A stretch of 37,355 bases of DNA. Origin: a virus. Both the position numbers and the translations under genes were made by a program. Positions 12,588-20,256 of the stretch are shown in pieces; position 1 is the first letter of the stretch, and every line of letters begins with the position of its first letter. The stretch lies in IMG/VR virus record IMGVR_UViG_3300021438_000038, positions 1 through 37,355 of that record, one strand, 5' to 3'. The notes under the pieces are model-generated. The model was not told the DNA's origin, did not search any database, and saw only the letters and a program-made list of their open reading frames with translations.

Positions 12588-12815
12588 TCAGCGGCGAATC
12601 GGCACCAGCTTGCCGGTGGTGGCGCGCCCTCCGACGAGCACGATCCATTCCTCGCTGCCCTCCTCGTCGTAGTCTGCGACCTCGTAGGTCGCCTTCGGCG
12701 CCGTGCTCGGGTCGGCCTGGTCGTCGGTGGGGAGATAGACGTTGCCGCCGTTGCAGGCGACATCGACCCTGATCCCGTCGGTGACCCACGTGTGCGTTGC
12801 GGTCGCGGTCGTCAT
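12588..12815 (-). CDS. Small hypothetical acidic protein
   Basis: A 75-residue beta-rich acidic protein, MTTATATHTWVTDGIRVDVACNG..., with alternating hydrophobic residues (KATYEVADYDEEGSEEWIVLVGG). GGGAGACGACC precedes the ATG at 12815. A longer frame to 12878 would overlap the upstream gene and is not favoured. No family is recognised. Confidence 0.73.
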   Translation of the reverse strand: MTTATATHTWVTDGIRVDVACNGGNVYLPTDDQADPSTAPKATYEVADYDEEGSEEWIVLVGGRATTGKLVPIRR

Positions 12816-12828
12816 GGTCGTCTCCCTG

Positions 12829-13185
12829 TCAGCTGCGGAAGTAGTAGGTGTCGGAGCCGGACAGGAGCTGAGCCGCAAGACGTCCGTCGACCTGGTGGCG
12901 CTCCACCTGCACCAGCCCGAGGTCGGAGAGCTCGCGAAGAGCCTGCGCCACCGAGCGACCAGAAAGCGGGCGCACGCAGGGGGCGGCGACGTGGTATCGG
13001 ACCTCGTATCCGTCCTCGTCGTCGGAGCTGTACGGCACGCAGTCGATCTCGCTGCCCGAGCACAGCTTGATCGTCTTCAGCGCCCCGAGTCGCTCCCGTG
13101 CGCCCTGGGTGACCTCTCCAGCCCACGCGGCGCGCTCCTCAGGGGTGGACGTCTTCGGAGCCAGGCGAGTCGTTGTGGTGTCCAT
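12829..13185 (-). CDS. Hypothetical protein, first gene of the small leftward cassette
   Basis: A 118-residue protein, MDTTTTRLAPKTSTPEERAAW.... The C-terminal half (PLSGRSVAQALRELSDLGLVQVERHQVDGRLAAQLLSG) has the helix-helix-hairpin pattern of a winged-helix domain, so a DNA-binding regulator is possible. AAGGAG lies about 10 bases before the ATG. It follows directly on the inverted-repeat control region. Confidence 0.68.
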   Translation of the reverse strand: MDTTTTRLAPKTSTPEERAAWAGEVTQGARERLGALKTIKLCSGSEIDCVPYSSDDEDGYEVRYHVAAPCVRPLSGRSVAQALRELSDLGLVQVERHQVDGRLAAQLLSGSDTYYFRS

Positions 13186-13228
13186 CTTGGTCCGTCTCCT
13201 TGGTTGGTGACAAATACTATGATTGCAC

Positions 13229-13262
13229 GCGTAATGCCGGCGTCTTTACATCGACATTACGC
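13229..13262. promoter_or_regulatory. Inverted repeat GCGTAATG-N18-CATTACGC (operator candidate)
   Basis: Two perfect 8-bp arms (13229-13236 and 13255-13262) lie 44-77 bp upstream of the first start of the small leftward cassette, each next to a TTGCAC (13223 and 13267). The intergenic region 13186-13415 (230 bp) contains no supported gene, and a leftward promoter is expected here. I could not identify convincing -35/-10 boxes. Confidence 0.5.
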
Positions 13263-13408
13263 ACGGTTGCACATCGAATCCGCATCGCGTGCTGTCGTCT
13301 TTTCGGACACGTCGCGCAACCGCTCTAATTCTCGCGCACGATTCCAGGACACCGTCCGAAGTATGGACACGAAAGGACCCGGGGCGATCGAGCGGCACCG
13401 GGCCTGAA

Positions 13409-13435
13409 GGCCTACCTACTGCGCGGCGGTAGGCC
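13409..13435 (-). terminator. Hairpin at the 3' end of the late operon
   Basis: GGCCTACC (13409-13416) pairs with GGTAGGCC (13428-13435) over an 11-nt loop and includes the stop codon of the last late gene (13416-13418). No T-run follows, so it could be a weak or factor-assisted terminator or a 3'-end stabiliser. Confidence 0.45.
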
Positions 13436-13754
13436 GCACCGCCCAGCCCAGCGCGAACCCGCCGCCGGCGCCGAGCACGAGCGCGCCGACGAGGATCCAG
13501 ACGGCGGGGCTCGACACGGCGGCGTACGAGGCGCTCTTGGCCGCCTCGTACGCCGCCACCTTCGACGCCACGGTGACCGCCAGGGGCTCCGGCATGCAGA
13601 CGCCCCGGCCGAGCTCGATCGTCTCCGTGGGGGCGTCGAGCGGGCGCAGGGTGGCGCTCTCGACGGCGATTGCCTCGAGGGTGCCTCCGTCCACCGGCTC
13701 AGCTCCCATGGCGAGCCGCGATACGAGCGCCAGTGCGAGCAGGGCGCGGGTCAT
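13416..13754 (-). CDS. Exported protein with C-terminal membrane anchor, lysis region
   Basis: A 112-residue protein. The N-terminal MTRALLALALVSRLAMGA is a signal-peptide-like segment with a basic start and a probable cleavage after AMGA. The middle has one Cys (GRGVCMPEP) and an alanine-rich helix. Residues ~80-105 (SSPAVWILVGALVLGAGGGFALGWAV) form a transmembrane helix. Signal peptide plus C-terminal anchor resembles a unimolecular spanin, but no lipobox cysteine follows the signal, so that assignment is weak. It is the last gene of the late operon, after endolysin and holin candidates. Start by ATGA overlap. Confidence 0.72.
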   Translation of the reverse strand: MTRALLALALVSRLAMGAEPVDGGTLEAIAVESATLRPLDAPTETIELGRGVCMPEPLAVTVASKVAAYEAAKSASYAAVSSPAVWILVGALVLGAGGGFALGWAVRPTAAQ

Positions 13755-14023
13755 GACTCGGCCACCAGCGACCTGGCCGCCGAGTCCTTGACGGCTCCGT
13801 GCACCCAGCCGGCCGCACGCTTGTCGGAGCACCACGCATCGTGCTGGTCTTTTGGCGTTGCGTTCGGGTTCGCCAAGGCGTACTCGACGCCCCTGATCGA
13901 GCTCGAACGCATCTCCTCTGGCGACTCGTCCCATGAGGGTTGCACGGGAACGTCGCCAACAAGCTGCGTCAGGACCCTGTTCGCCTCGTGGCAGGTGCGG
14001 GCAATCGTCTCGGAGCGCATCAT
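13751..14023 (-). CDS. RyR-domain protein (short form)
   Basis: A 90-residue protein matching the N-terminal two thirds of the RyR domain found in many phages. It reads ARTCHEANRVL, then SWDESPEEMRSSSIRGVEYALANPNATPKDQHDAWCSDKRAAGWVHGAVKD across residues 9-78. Phage relatives usually continue with a conserved PYDELP-type C-terminal segment, absent here, where the protein ends SAARSLVAES. The cellular role of phage RyR proteins is not known. Start by ATGA overlap; an adjacent second ATG is also possible. Confidence 0.8.
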   Translation of the reverse strand: MMRSETIARTCHEANRVLTQLVGDVPVQPSWDESPEEMRSSSIRGVEYALANPNATPKDQHDAWCSDKRAAGWVHGAVKDSAARSLVAES

Positions 14024-14463
14024 CGTCCCGCCCGGGTGAGGACGTCGGCCGCGCCCCGAGCTCCGCCATAGATCGGGGTGTTCGTGGCGTCGACGAAGGC
14101 GGGGACGTCAGGGGTCGATCCGAGCATCGGCAGCGCGTGCCCGGTGAGCCAGGAGATCAGCGCGGCTCCGGCGAGGGCGAACGACTGCGGCCAACCAGCT
14201 GGCACGAGGGCCCAGAACTGAACGAGGAGCCCGCCGAGCGTGGTGACGATCGCGAGCGCGGCGCCCTGGAGCACCGGCTTGCCCTCGACCGCAGCGGGCG
14301 GGCGGGCGCTGAGTCCGGCGAGAGTGGCGCAGAGGAATCCGGCGAGACCGGAGATGAAGCCCCATGGGGTGGGGAGGGCGACCGATGCAGCTGCGAGGGA
14401 AAGACCGATCGTTCCGACGATCGTTGCGGCGAGGCCTGAGAGAAGCGGTTTGGTGAGGTCCAT
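14020..14463 (-). CDS. Multi-spanning membrane protein, holin candidate
   Basis: A 147-residue protein with about four hydrophobic segments (near 8-30, 33-53, 65-86 and 90-112), a short periplasm- or cytoplasm-facing loop with Arg-Pro-Pro, and a polar C-terminal tail. It starts one base after the endolysin stop (TAG-ATG). Size, topology and position suggest a holin, which would let the endolysin reach the cell wall. No family-specific motif is visible. Confidence 0.68.
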   Translation of the reverse strand: MDLTKPLLSGLAATIVGTIGLSLAAASVALPTPWGFISGLAGFLCATLAGLSARPPAAVEGKPVLQGAALAIVTTLGGLLVQFWALVPAGWPQSFALAGAALISWLTGHALPMLGSTPDVPAFVDATNTPIYGGARGAADVLTRAGR

Positions 14464-14976
14464 CTACGGTTCCTTTGGTGCTGCGAGTGGAGCTGCTGAC
14501 AGAATCTTCGTGACGGTGCCGAGCACCAAGAGGAGTCGGCGCGAGTACTCGTCGGGGTCGAGCTCGTAGTATCGGGCCTTGCCGAGGAGACGGGCGAACG
14601 GCTCGGCGTGCCCGCGCTCGAGCTCGTTGCGCGCCTCGAGGTAGCGGCCACCGTTCGCCACCGGGCCGAGGAAGCGCCAGTAGTCGGCCAAGAACTCGGT
14701 CACCGAGTCGTAGATTCGCCACGTCTGAGTGATTCGCCCGCCGTCCTTGTCCGTGTCGCCGCCGACGTCGGTCCACTTCGGGCCGAGCCAGTAGGGTCCG
14801 GAGGTGATGTTGCCGAGATTGCTCCCGCGGCGAGCCGCCTTCGCCGTGCCGTAGCCACTCTCAAGCGCCAGGTGCGCGAGAACGAGATTCGTCGCGGAGT
14901 ACGACAGAAACGGAAGCGTCTCGAAGATCTCGCCGTGGATCTTGTGGCACCAACTCGCGCGTTCTTCATCAGTCAT
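14464..14976 (-). CDS. Endolysin of the glucosaminidase (FlgJ-like) type
   Basis: A 170-residue protein with the fold signature of peptidoglycan N-acetylglucosaminidases related to FlgJ. It has LVLAHLALESGYGTAKAARRGSNLGN at residues 31-55, where E39 is the likely catalytic acid, then TQTWRIYDSVTEFLADYWRFL, the conserved Y-S-x-x-x-x-x-D-x-x-x-x-L region. It cleaves host peptidoglycan at lysis. There is no signal peptide, so it should depend on the adjacent holin. The ATG at 14976 has GGAG upstream; a longer frame from 14997 is less likely. Confidence 0.85.
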   Translation of the reverse strand: MTDEERASWCHKIHGEIFETLPFLSYSATNLVLAHLALESGYGTAKAARRGSNLGNITSGPYWLGPKWTDVGGDTDKDGGRITQTWRIYDSVTEFLADYWRFLGPVANGGRYLEARNELERGHAEPFARLLGKARYYELDPDEYSRRLLLVLGTVTKILSAAPLAAPKEP

Positions 14977-15313
14977 TGGCAGCTCCGAGGTACTCAATCC
15001 TAGCGCGCAGCTCCGCCTGAATCACCTCGAGTGCGCTGATTCTCTCGCCATGCTCGTCAACTCGCGCCTTGGTTTCGCCCGTTGAGGCTTGGTGATTTGC
15101 CATTCTCTCGCCCATGACCTCGATTGCACTGCGCACGCCAGCGACGTGATCCAGGAGCTGCTTGATCAAGGCTTCGTGCCGATTGTCCCATTCTGTATCG
15201 ATCCGCTCGTTGCGGCGGAGGAAGCGCCCGACGATCTCTTTGATTACGAGAGTGCCTAGAATGCCACTGAGCGCACCAACGCCGTGGGCATCGGCGATGC
15301 TGGAGAGGTCCAT
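14969..15313 (-). CDS. Small membrane protein with coiled coil, lysis region
   Basis: A 114-residue protein. A hydrophobic segment at residues ~8-27 (GVGALSGILGTLVIKEIVG) is followed by a basic stop-transfer-like stretch (RFLRRNERID). A long heptad region then runs to the end (HEALIKQLLDHVAGVRSAIEVMGERM, ERISALEVIQAELRARIEYL). N-terminal membrane helix plus coiled coil is the design of inner-membrane spanins, but also of other phage membrane proteins, and no clear outer-membrane lipoprotein partner is seen. Start in a TGATG overlap. Confidence 0.72.
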   Translation of the reverse strand: MDLSSIADAHGVGALSGILGTLVIKEIVGRFLRRNERIDTEWDNRHEALIKQLLDHVAGVRSAIEVMGERMANHQASTGETKARVDEHGERISALEVIQAELRARIEYLGAAND

Positions 15314-16113
15314 CACAGCCCCCCAAGCACGTCGGGTGGAGAGTCTCCCGCCAATACTGAACATTCAGTTGGTACGCACTGGGTACCCACGGCGACGTCG
15401 GCCGGGAGGACGTTACATCCCCACCAGCGCGGTCCGCCGTCGGCTGTCCCTCGAGCCCCGGTGGCTCTGCAGTCTGGCGCCGCGGGGTGACCGGAGCGAC
15501 CGGCCTTGCTGTCCCACCCTCCGTCTGGAGCTACCCAGCACGCTGGAAGTACGCAGGGGGGCGTCTCAGCCCACAGGCGATTGAGGACAGCGCACGGGGT
15601 GTCTGGCCACGGGATGCCAGGTGCCGCCCCCGCGTCGTAGGTGGCGCAACGGTCGGCGCGACAGGACGTCGACTGGTACTGGTTCGAGTCGTCGACCCCG
15701 CCCGGGTCACCTCCGTCATCGGCGACCGATGCATCGAGATCAACACCGTCGAGATTGTGCCGCAACGAAGGTACGACGATTTCGCCCTCGAGGTCGGCGA
15801 CGCGCACAGACCAGTCGAGCGGCTTGAAGCAGTTGCCACCGTCGGCGGTGAAGCACTTCGCCACGCGCGCGACCCTCGCATAGAGTTGGCGCGGGCGTAG
15901 GAAGCCGGGCTGCGCCGAGTTGATGCGCCGTCGCGTCTGCGGCGTGAGTCGCTCTGGGCACACGAAGATGAGCGACTGTCCGTCTGCGATGCCCGCGTCG
16001 CGAAGCTCGGCCATCGTGCGCGTCGCTGGCTGAGGAGTGAGGAGATAGAATCCGGTTCCGCCAAGAACTACGACACCGACACCTACAAGCATCGCTCGAA
16101 GCTTCTCGTTCAT
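15313..16113 (-). CDS. Membrane-anchored or secreted Cys-rich protein
   Basis: A 266-residue protein. Residues ~6-27 (RAMLVGVGVVVLGGTGFYLLT) are a signal anchor or uncleaved signal. The remainder is hydrophilic, with twelve cysteines (for example CFTADGGNC, CRADRC, CVLPAC, CVPTEC) in Gly/Asp/Pro-rich loops, consistent with a disulfide-bonded domain outside the cytoplasm. No family is recognised. The start at 16113 overlaps the upstream stop (ATGA). It and the preceding gene form a pair with export signals, unusual between virion and lysis genes. Confidence 0.75.
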   Translation of the reverse strand: MNEKLRAMLVGVGVVVLGGTGFYLLTPQPATRTMAELRDAGIADGQSLIFVCPERLTPQTRRRINSAQPGFLRPRQLYARVARVAKCFTADGGNCFKPLDWSVRVADLEGEIVVPSLRHNLDGVDLDASVADDGGDPGGVDDSNQYQSTSCRADRCATYDAGAAPGIPWPDTPCAVLNRLWAETPPCVLPACWVAPDGGWDSKAGRSGHPAAPDCRATGARGTADGGPRWWGCNVLPADVAVGTQCVPTECSVLAGDSPPDVLGGL

Positions 16114-17432
16114 GGGCAACACCTGTTCTCGTTTGAGTCCATACAAATGGAACTAATCAAGCCGCTTGGGTAGCTTCCTACTCCTCCGGACAGACTCAGA
16201 GATGCAGTGCCTCCATACGTAGCGGCCGTGAATGCAGATGTCGAAATCGTAGAGTCTGAAATGTTGCGCACCCTCTGTCCGCGCGCTTCGCTCCAGCTGG
16301 TACAGTACGACTTTTTTGTTCCGCGCACCCATGCGGCTGCCACGAACGCCCCATGCACGTTGTCGAAGATTGCCGCATTCGTGAGCCCGTCTGCGTATAG
16401 CGGCCGGAAGGACCCGGAAAACATCCATGGCCCTCCTGGTTCTGCGCCTCCATTCAGCGTCGCTGCTCCGCCGTGGTTCGGCGTGTAACTGGTTGCGAGC
16501 GACCCGATTTTCGGCATGGCCGCCGATAGCGTTATGGACACAGCTTCTGCGGACCTGGCCACAGGAGCGCCAGCGGTCGGAATGTATGACGTCTCGTGCT
16601 TTCCGATTTGAGCGTCGAGCCCCCAGACGTAGACGCGGTTGACAGGGCGCACGGTACCGCCATTCAGAAGCGTCATGTTCCCGAGGTAGATTTGACCTCC
16701 GGCGATGGACAGGATCGTCTCCGCCCTGCATTGGGTCCAAGCCGTCGCCACGAACGAGCATGAAGAGCATGTGGCCGTTGGGGCTGCAGCTGTCTGAAGA
16801 CAAAGGTCGATGGCGCCGCTGCCTGCCTGCCCTCTCACCCAGAGCTGTGACGAGTAGGTAGTTGCCGTGAGAATCGCCAGAGCCCGAGCGCTGGCCTGCG
16901 GAGCAGCGGTCGCGTCGAACGTATAGTCCTCGGCCGTGAGTGTGCCGTCTGGAGCGAGAGCAGCGTCTGCGCCATTGAGCACCGGGGCGGCTGCGGCTCC
17001 CGCCGTGAAGTCGCCATACGACGCGTCATCGACCTCCTGACTCCTGGGAACTGCATTGGTTCGAGCTGGCTCGATCAACAGGGCTGGCACGCCATCAGGG
17101 TCGGGCATCACGCGCGGTGTGCCGTTCGGGCAAATCACCATGTCGCCATTGGCCACGGCCGTCGTGGGGCTTTTGACGCAAGAGCCGCGGCTAGCTCGAG
17201 TGAAACTCATCGCCTCGCCCTTGGCTCCGGTGATGGTCGAGCAGCTGCACAGCCCATCCATCCCAACTCCGTCCGCAGGGGCGAACTCGAAGTAAGCCCG
17301 CTTCGAGCACGGAACCAGTCCGCCTCCAGCGTAGCCCTTGGGGCACGTGAGCCCGCCTCCTCGCCCGAACCCAAACGAATCAGCCGAGCCCGCGAGGAGC
17401 AGAACGACGAGAACGAGAAGGCGGGCGATCAC
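16110..17432 (-). CDS. Exported Cys-rich protein with phage carbohydrate-binding-like domains
   Basis: A 440-residue protein starting at a GTG (17432) in a GTGA overlap. MIARLLVLVVLLLAGSADS is a clear signal peptide. The mature part begins with a Cys-rich region (about 28-90). It continues with a segment typical of phage tail and lectin-like proteins (PALLIEPARTNAVPRSQE, a beta-sandwich with YSSQLWVRGQAGSG, then RVYVWGLDAQIGKHETSYIPT and ARSAEAVSI, about 115-310) and ends in a concanavalin/LamG-like part (SGSFRPLYADG...). Fourteen cysteines lie throughout. The pattern of the middle is that of carbohydrate-binding virion domains, yet the signal peptide implies export from the host cell. Confidence 0.78.
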   Translation of the reverse strand: MIARLLVLVVLLLAGSADSFGFGRGGGLTCPKGYAGGGLVPCSKRAYFEFAPADGVGMDGLCSCSTITGAKGEAMSFTRASRGSCVKSPTTAVANGDMVICPNGTPRVMPDPDGVPALLIEPARTNAVPRSQEVDDASYGDFTAGAAAAPVLNGADAALAPDGTLTAEDYTFDATAAPQASARALAILTATTYSSQLWVRGQAGSGAIDLCLQTAAAPTATCSSCSFVATAWTQCRAETILSIAGGQIYLGNMTLLNGGTVRPVNRVYVWGLDAQIGKHETSYIPTAGAPVARSAEAVSITLSAAMPKIGSLATSYTPNHGGAATLNGGAEPGGPWMFSGSFRPLYADGLTNAAIFDNVHGAFVAAAWVRGTKKSYCTSWSEARGQRVRNISDSTISTSAFTAATYGGTASLSLSGGVGSYPSGLISSICMDSNENRCCP

Positions 17433-17845
17433 GTCAGCTCCCACACGAAGAGGTTGCCGGCGCCGCCGCTCGGGATCCACTGGATCCACCCGACGTCAGG
17501 GCGCATGAGGATGATCACCTTTTCTGTAGCCGCGAGCGAGACCCCGTGGACGGTCCCTGGCGCCGCTGGCACGGTGGTCTGATTCGCGATCGTGAGCGCC
17601 GGCGTCATCCCGACCGCGACGAAACCCGCGCTCGACGGCTGGAGCAGGAGCGTCTTGCCCGCCAGCGTTCCCTGCATCGTCCCCGGGCACGTGACGGCGG
17701 AATTGAACGGGTTCGCTGTCGTGGCATTGTTCACCGCGACAAGCACGCCGCTCGAGACGAGCACGCCCAGCTCGGTCGGCACCCCGTTGAGATAGTGCAG
17801 CGTATCGCGCTCGGTCGGCGGGCGCGAAGTTCCGTAGGTTCCCAT
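17429..17845 (-). CDS. Hypothetical structural protein
   Basis: A 138-residue, Gly/Ala/Thr/Val-rich beta protein (MGTYGTSRPPTERDTLHYLNG..., LVAVNNATTANPFNSAVTC, KTLLLQPSSAGFVAVG, VIILMRPDVGWIQWIP). The composition matches virion proteins. GAGGAG lies before the ATG. No family is recognised. Confidence 0.72.
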   Translation of the reverse strand: MGTYGTSRPPTERDTLHYLNGVPTELGVLVSSGVLVAVNNATTANPFNSAVTCPGTMQGTLAGKTLLLQPSSAGFVAVGMTPALTIANQTTVPAAPGTVHGVSLAATEKVIILMRPDVGWIQWIPSGGAGNLFVWELT

Positions 17846-17848
17846 GAA

Positions 17849-18079
17849 TCATCTCCTCGAGCGGCGAACCGCGTCGGTGAATGCGAGGGCGCGCTTCTTC
17901 TCGACGTCCTCGTGTTGCTCTGTTTCGTCCGCCTCGACGTCGCCCACCGGCTCGAACTCGCCCGTGTCGTCCGTGACGAGGCCTCCGGTGGAGAAGCCTT
18001 CCTTGTCGACGGACCCGCCGCAATGCCGGCAGATTGGCCCGCCCGCCGTCTCGTCTACGTGCTCCGGCATGTCGCTCAT
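17849..18079 (-). CDS. Small acidic CxxC protein
   Basis: A 76-residue acidic protein, MSDMPEHVDETAGGP, with ICRHCGG near residue 16 and a Glu/Asp-rich middle, ending in a basic tail. It overlaps the ejection-protein gene by ATGA. A single CxxC could pair with that of another subunit. Function unknown. Confidence 0.72.
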   Translation of the reverse strand: MSDMPEHVDETAGGPICRHCGGSVDKEGFSTGGLVTDDTGEFEPVGDVEADETEQHEDVEKKRALAFTDAVRRSRR

Positions 18080-20256
18080 GTCTCGTCCCTCTCTCGTTGG
18101 TGTGGCTGGGCCATGCGCTGGCCAAGGGTCAGCTTCTCGGCGCCCGCTGTTCCCGGAGCCCCAGCATTCGAAGGCTTCGTTGATGGCGCCTGAATCGTGC
18201 GCTGATTCGACGCCGTGGCTGCTCTCGAGCCGTCGACGTCGATGCCGGTGAGGAGCGTGAGCATATGTCGTTGCTGGTGGCTCGGGCGCTTGGTGGAGCC
18301 GATCGCCGCGTCGAGCGCCCGGTCTCCGATGGCGCGGGTGAGCGTCGGGTAGACGGCCTGTGCCGCGGCGAGGTGCGCCCGGGTCAAGGTGCCAGCCCTG
18401 GCGTGCTCGAGCAGAACCAGCGGGTCGTCGATGACGGCGCACGCCTGTTCGACGATGCGCGTCTCGCTTCGCGTGGGCTTCCACTCTGGCGCCAGGGGCC
18501 CGCGGGCGACCGGGGCTGATGCGAGGGTCGAGAGGTGCTGCACCGCGCGCTGGGCCACCGAGGTCAGCCCCCCGGCGATTCCCGGGGCCACCGTGTGGAG
18601 TGCGCCGAGGTTGTTCGCGACGCGGTCGACGAGCGCCTGAGGGTTGGACGCGAGCTCGTGCACTCCGTCGGGTAGGGGCTTCGACTTCGGGGTCTCCCGG
18701 GGCTTGCCGCCGAGAAAGCCCGAGACGGCCTTGTCGATCTCCGTGTGGTGGGCGTCGAGCACACCAGCCAGCTGGGTGACGCCCACGGTCTGATGGATCG
18801 CCTGGTCGAGCGGGGTCTGCGGCGTGGTGGTGCCGGTGAGGTAGCCGACGTCAGGCGGGTGGGCGCCGAGGATTGAGCCGAGCCCCCCGCGGGCCGCGAG
18901 CTGCTCCGCGGCGAGGTCGGGGTTGCCTAGCGAGCTCTCATTGAGCGTCACCCGCCCGAGGATTGCCGCGGTCGGAACGATTCCATGCCGAATCGTCTGC
19001 GAGGCGGTGATCAGCACGGGGATCAGCTTCTCGGCGACGGCGACACGCACCCGGTTCGACCGCGCCAGGTTCTTGGTCATCTGCCTGACGCCCGGGCTGT
19101 TCAGCCCGCCCATGCCGAAACCGAGGAACCCGCCCTCATGGTGCTCGAAGCCGGCCACCCCGCCCATCAGTTCTCCCGTGACGGCGCCGAACGCGGCGAG
19201 GCCGAAGCGCGGTGCGAGGACCTTGGAGATCTTGTCCTTGATGTCGCCCTGCCAGACCGTCGTCCTGAAATAGTCGGCCGTCTTCTGTGCGGCCTCTTCG
19301 GTGGCCCCAGCGCGCTTGGCGATCAGCTCGGCTTCGATTCGATCGATCGTGGCCTTCTGGCCTGGGAACTTCTCGAGCGCACTACCGGCGACCTTCTCGG
19401 CCAGCTCTTGGGCTCCGGGCTCGCGAAGAGCGGCGATCAGCTTCCCTTGAAGATCGTCGCCTACTGCGCCGGTACCGCCGAGATCCGTCACGCCGGCTGC
19501 GCCACGCTGGATGTTCTCCAACATGCGCGAGCCCTTCTGCGTCTCGCCTCCGAGCTGACCACTGAGCGACGCGATCTCCTTCTCGACCGTCTTGATGTCC
19601 TTGTCCGCCTGGCGCGCGAACGCCTCGTCAGCACCCTTCCACAGCGTCGCCCCGAGCCTCCGAACGCCTGCTCCGAGGGCCTCGCCAACTCCTCCCGCCA
19701 CGAGTCCGAGGCCGGCCCCCTTGGCTGCCTCGCCGAGGTCACCGCCCGACTCGGCCGCAGCACCGACGGCACCGAGCCCCGCCGACACGCCCAGTCGCTC
19801 TGCCATCGACTCGGGCGCAGCAAGACCGCTCGAGAGTACCGATCCCGCCACTTGGTAGCCGAGCCCCGCCTCTTCAGTGGCCGTGTCCACCACCTTGCGA
19901 GCTTCGTCGCGCGCCTTCTTGTAGTCCTTGCCCTCGGCCAGCGCTCGAAGCCCGGCCATCTGCGGAACGAACCCTTGAGCACCACCTTGCGCCGTGGACA
20001 GGATTCGGTTGAGGACGCCCTCTTTCGACGCGGCCTCGACGTCTTGGCTTCCGCCTGGGGTGTGGATTGCCTCGAGCGGCTCGCCGTACTCGTCGAGATG
20101 GACGGGGCCCTGTGGTGTGGGGACGATCCAGGTGCCATCAGGCTGGCGTACGCCGCGACTCTTGAAGGAGCCACCAGGGGCGTCGAGAACATAGCCTTCT
20201 GGTGGCGGCGGGGGGCCGTCGAGCTTGAACCCGGGTGGCGGCGGAGGAATGCTCAC
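18076..20256 (-). CDS. Internal virion (ejection) protein
   Basis: A 726-residue protein. The N-terminus is a Pro-rich tandem (SIPPPPPGFKLDGPPPPPEGYVLD), a motif known at the start of phage internal virion proteins. It is followed by long Ala/Gly/Glu-rich helices (about 75-300), a weakly hydrophobic Gly/Ala stretch (FGLAAFGAVTGELMGGVAGF, near 350) and helical repeats to the end. Proteins of this kind travel with the DNA and help form a channel through the cell envelope. The start is a GTG (20256) in a GTGA overlap with the upstream gene. Confidence 0.78.
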   Translation of the reverse strand: MSIPPPPPGFKLDGPPPPPEGYVLDAPGGSFKSRGVRQPDGTWIVPTPQGPVHLDEYGEPLEAIHTPGGSQDVEAASKEGVLNRILSTAQGGAQGFVPQMAGLRALAEGKDYKKARDEARKVVDTATEEAGLGYQVAGSVLSSGLAAPESMAERLGVSAGLGAVGAAAESGGDLGEAAKGAGLGLVAGGVGEALGAGVRRLGATLWKGADEAFARQADKDIKTVEKEIASLSGQLGGETQKGSRMLENIQRGAAGVTDLGGTGAVGDDLQGKLIAALREPGAQELAEKVAGSALEKFPGQKATIDRIEAELIAKRAGATEEAAQKTADYFRTTVWQGDIKDKISKVLAPRFGLAAFGAVTGELMGGVAGFEHHEGGFLGFGMGGLNSPGVRQMTKNLARSNRVRVAVAEKLIPVLITASQTIRHGIVPTAAILGRVTLNESSLGNPDLAAEQLAARGGLGSILGAHPPDVGYLTGTTTPQTPLDQAIHQTVGVTQLAGVLDAHHTEIDKAVSGFLGGKPRETPKSKPLPDGVHELASNPQALVDRVANNLGALHTVAPGIAGGLTSVAQRAVQHLSTLASAPVARGPLAPEWKPTRSETRIVEQACAVIDDPLVLLEHARAGTLTRAHLAAAQAVYPTLTRAIGDRALDAAIGSTKRPSHQQRHMLTLLTGIDVDGSRAATASNQRTIQAPSTKPSNAGAPGTAGAEKLTLGQRMAQPHQRERDET

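Noticed and set aside
13219-13407. 62-codon rightward frame in the 13.2-13.4 kb gap
   Set aside because: No ribosome-binding site, Arg/Ser-rich shadow-like composition, and it covers the inverted repeat that looks regulatory.
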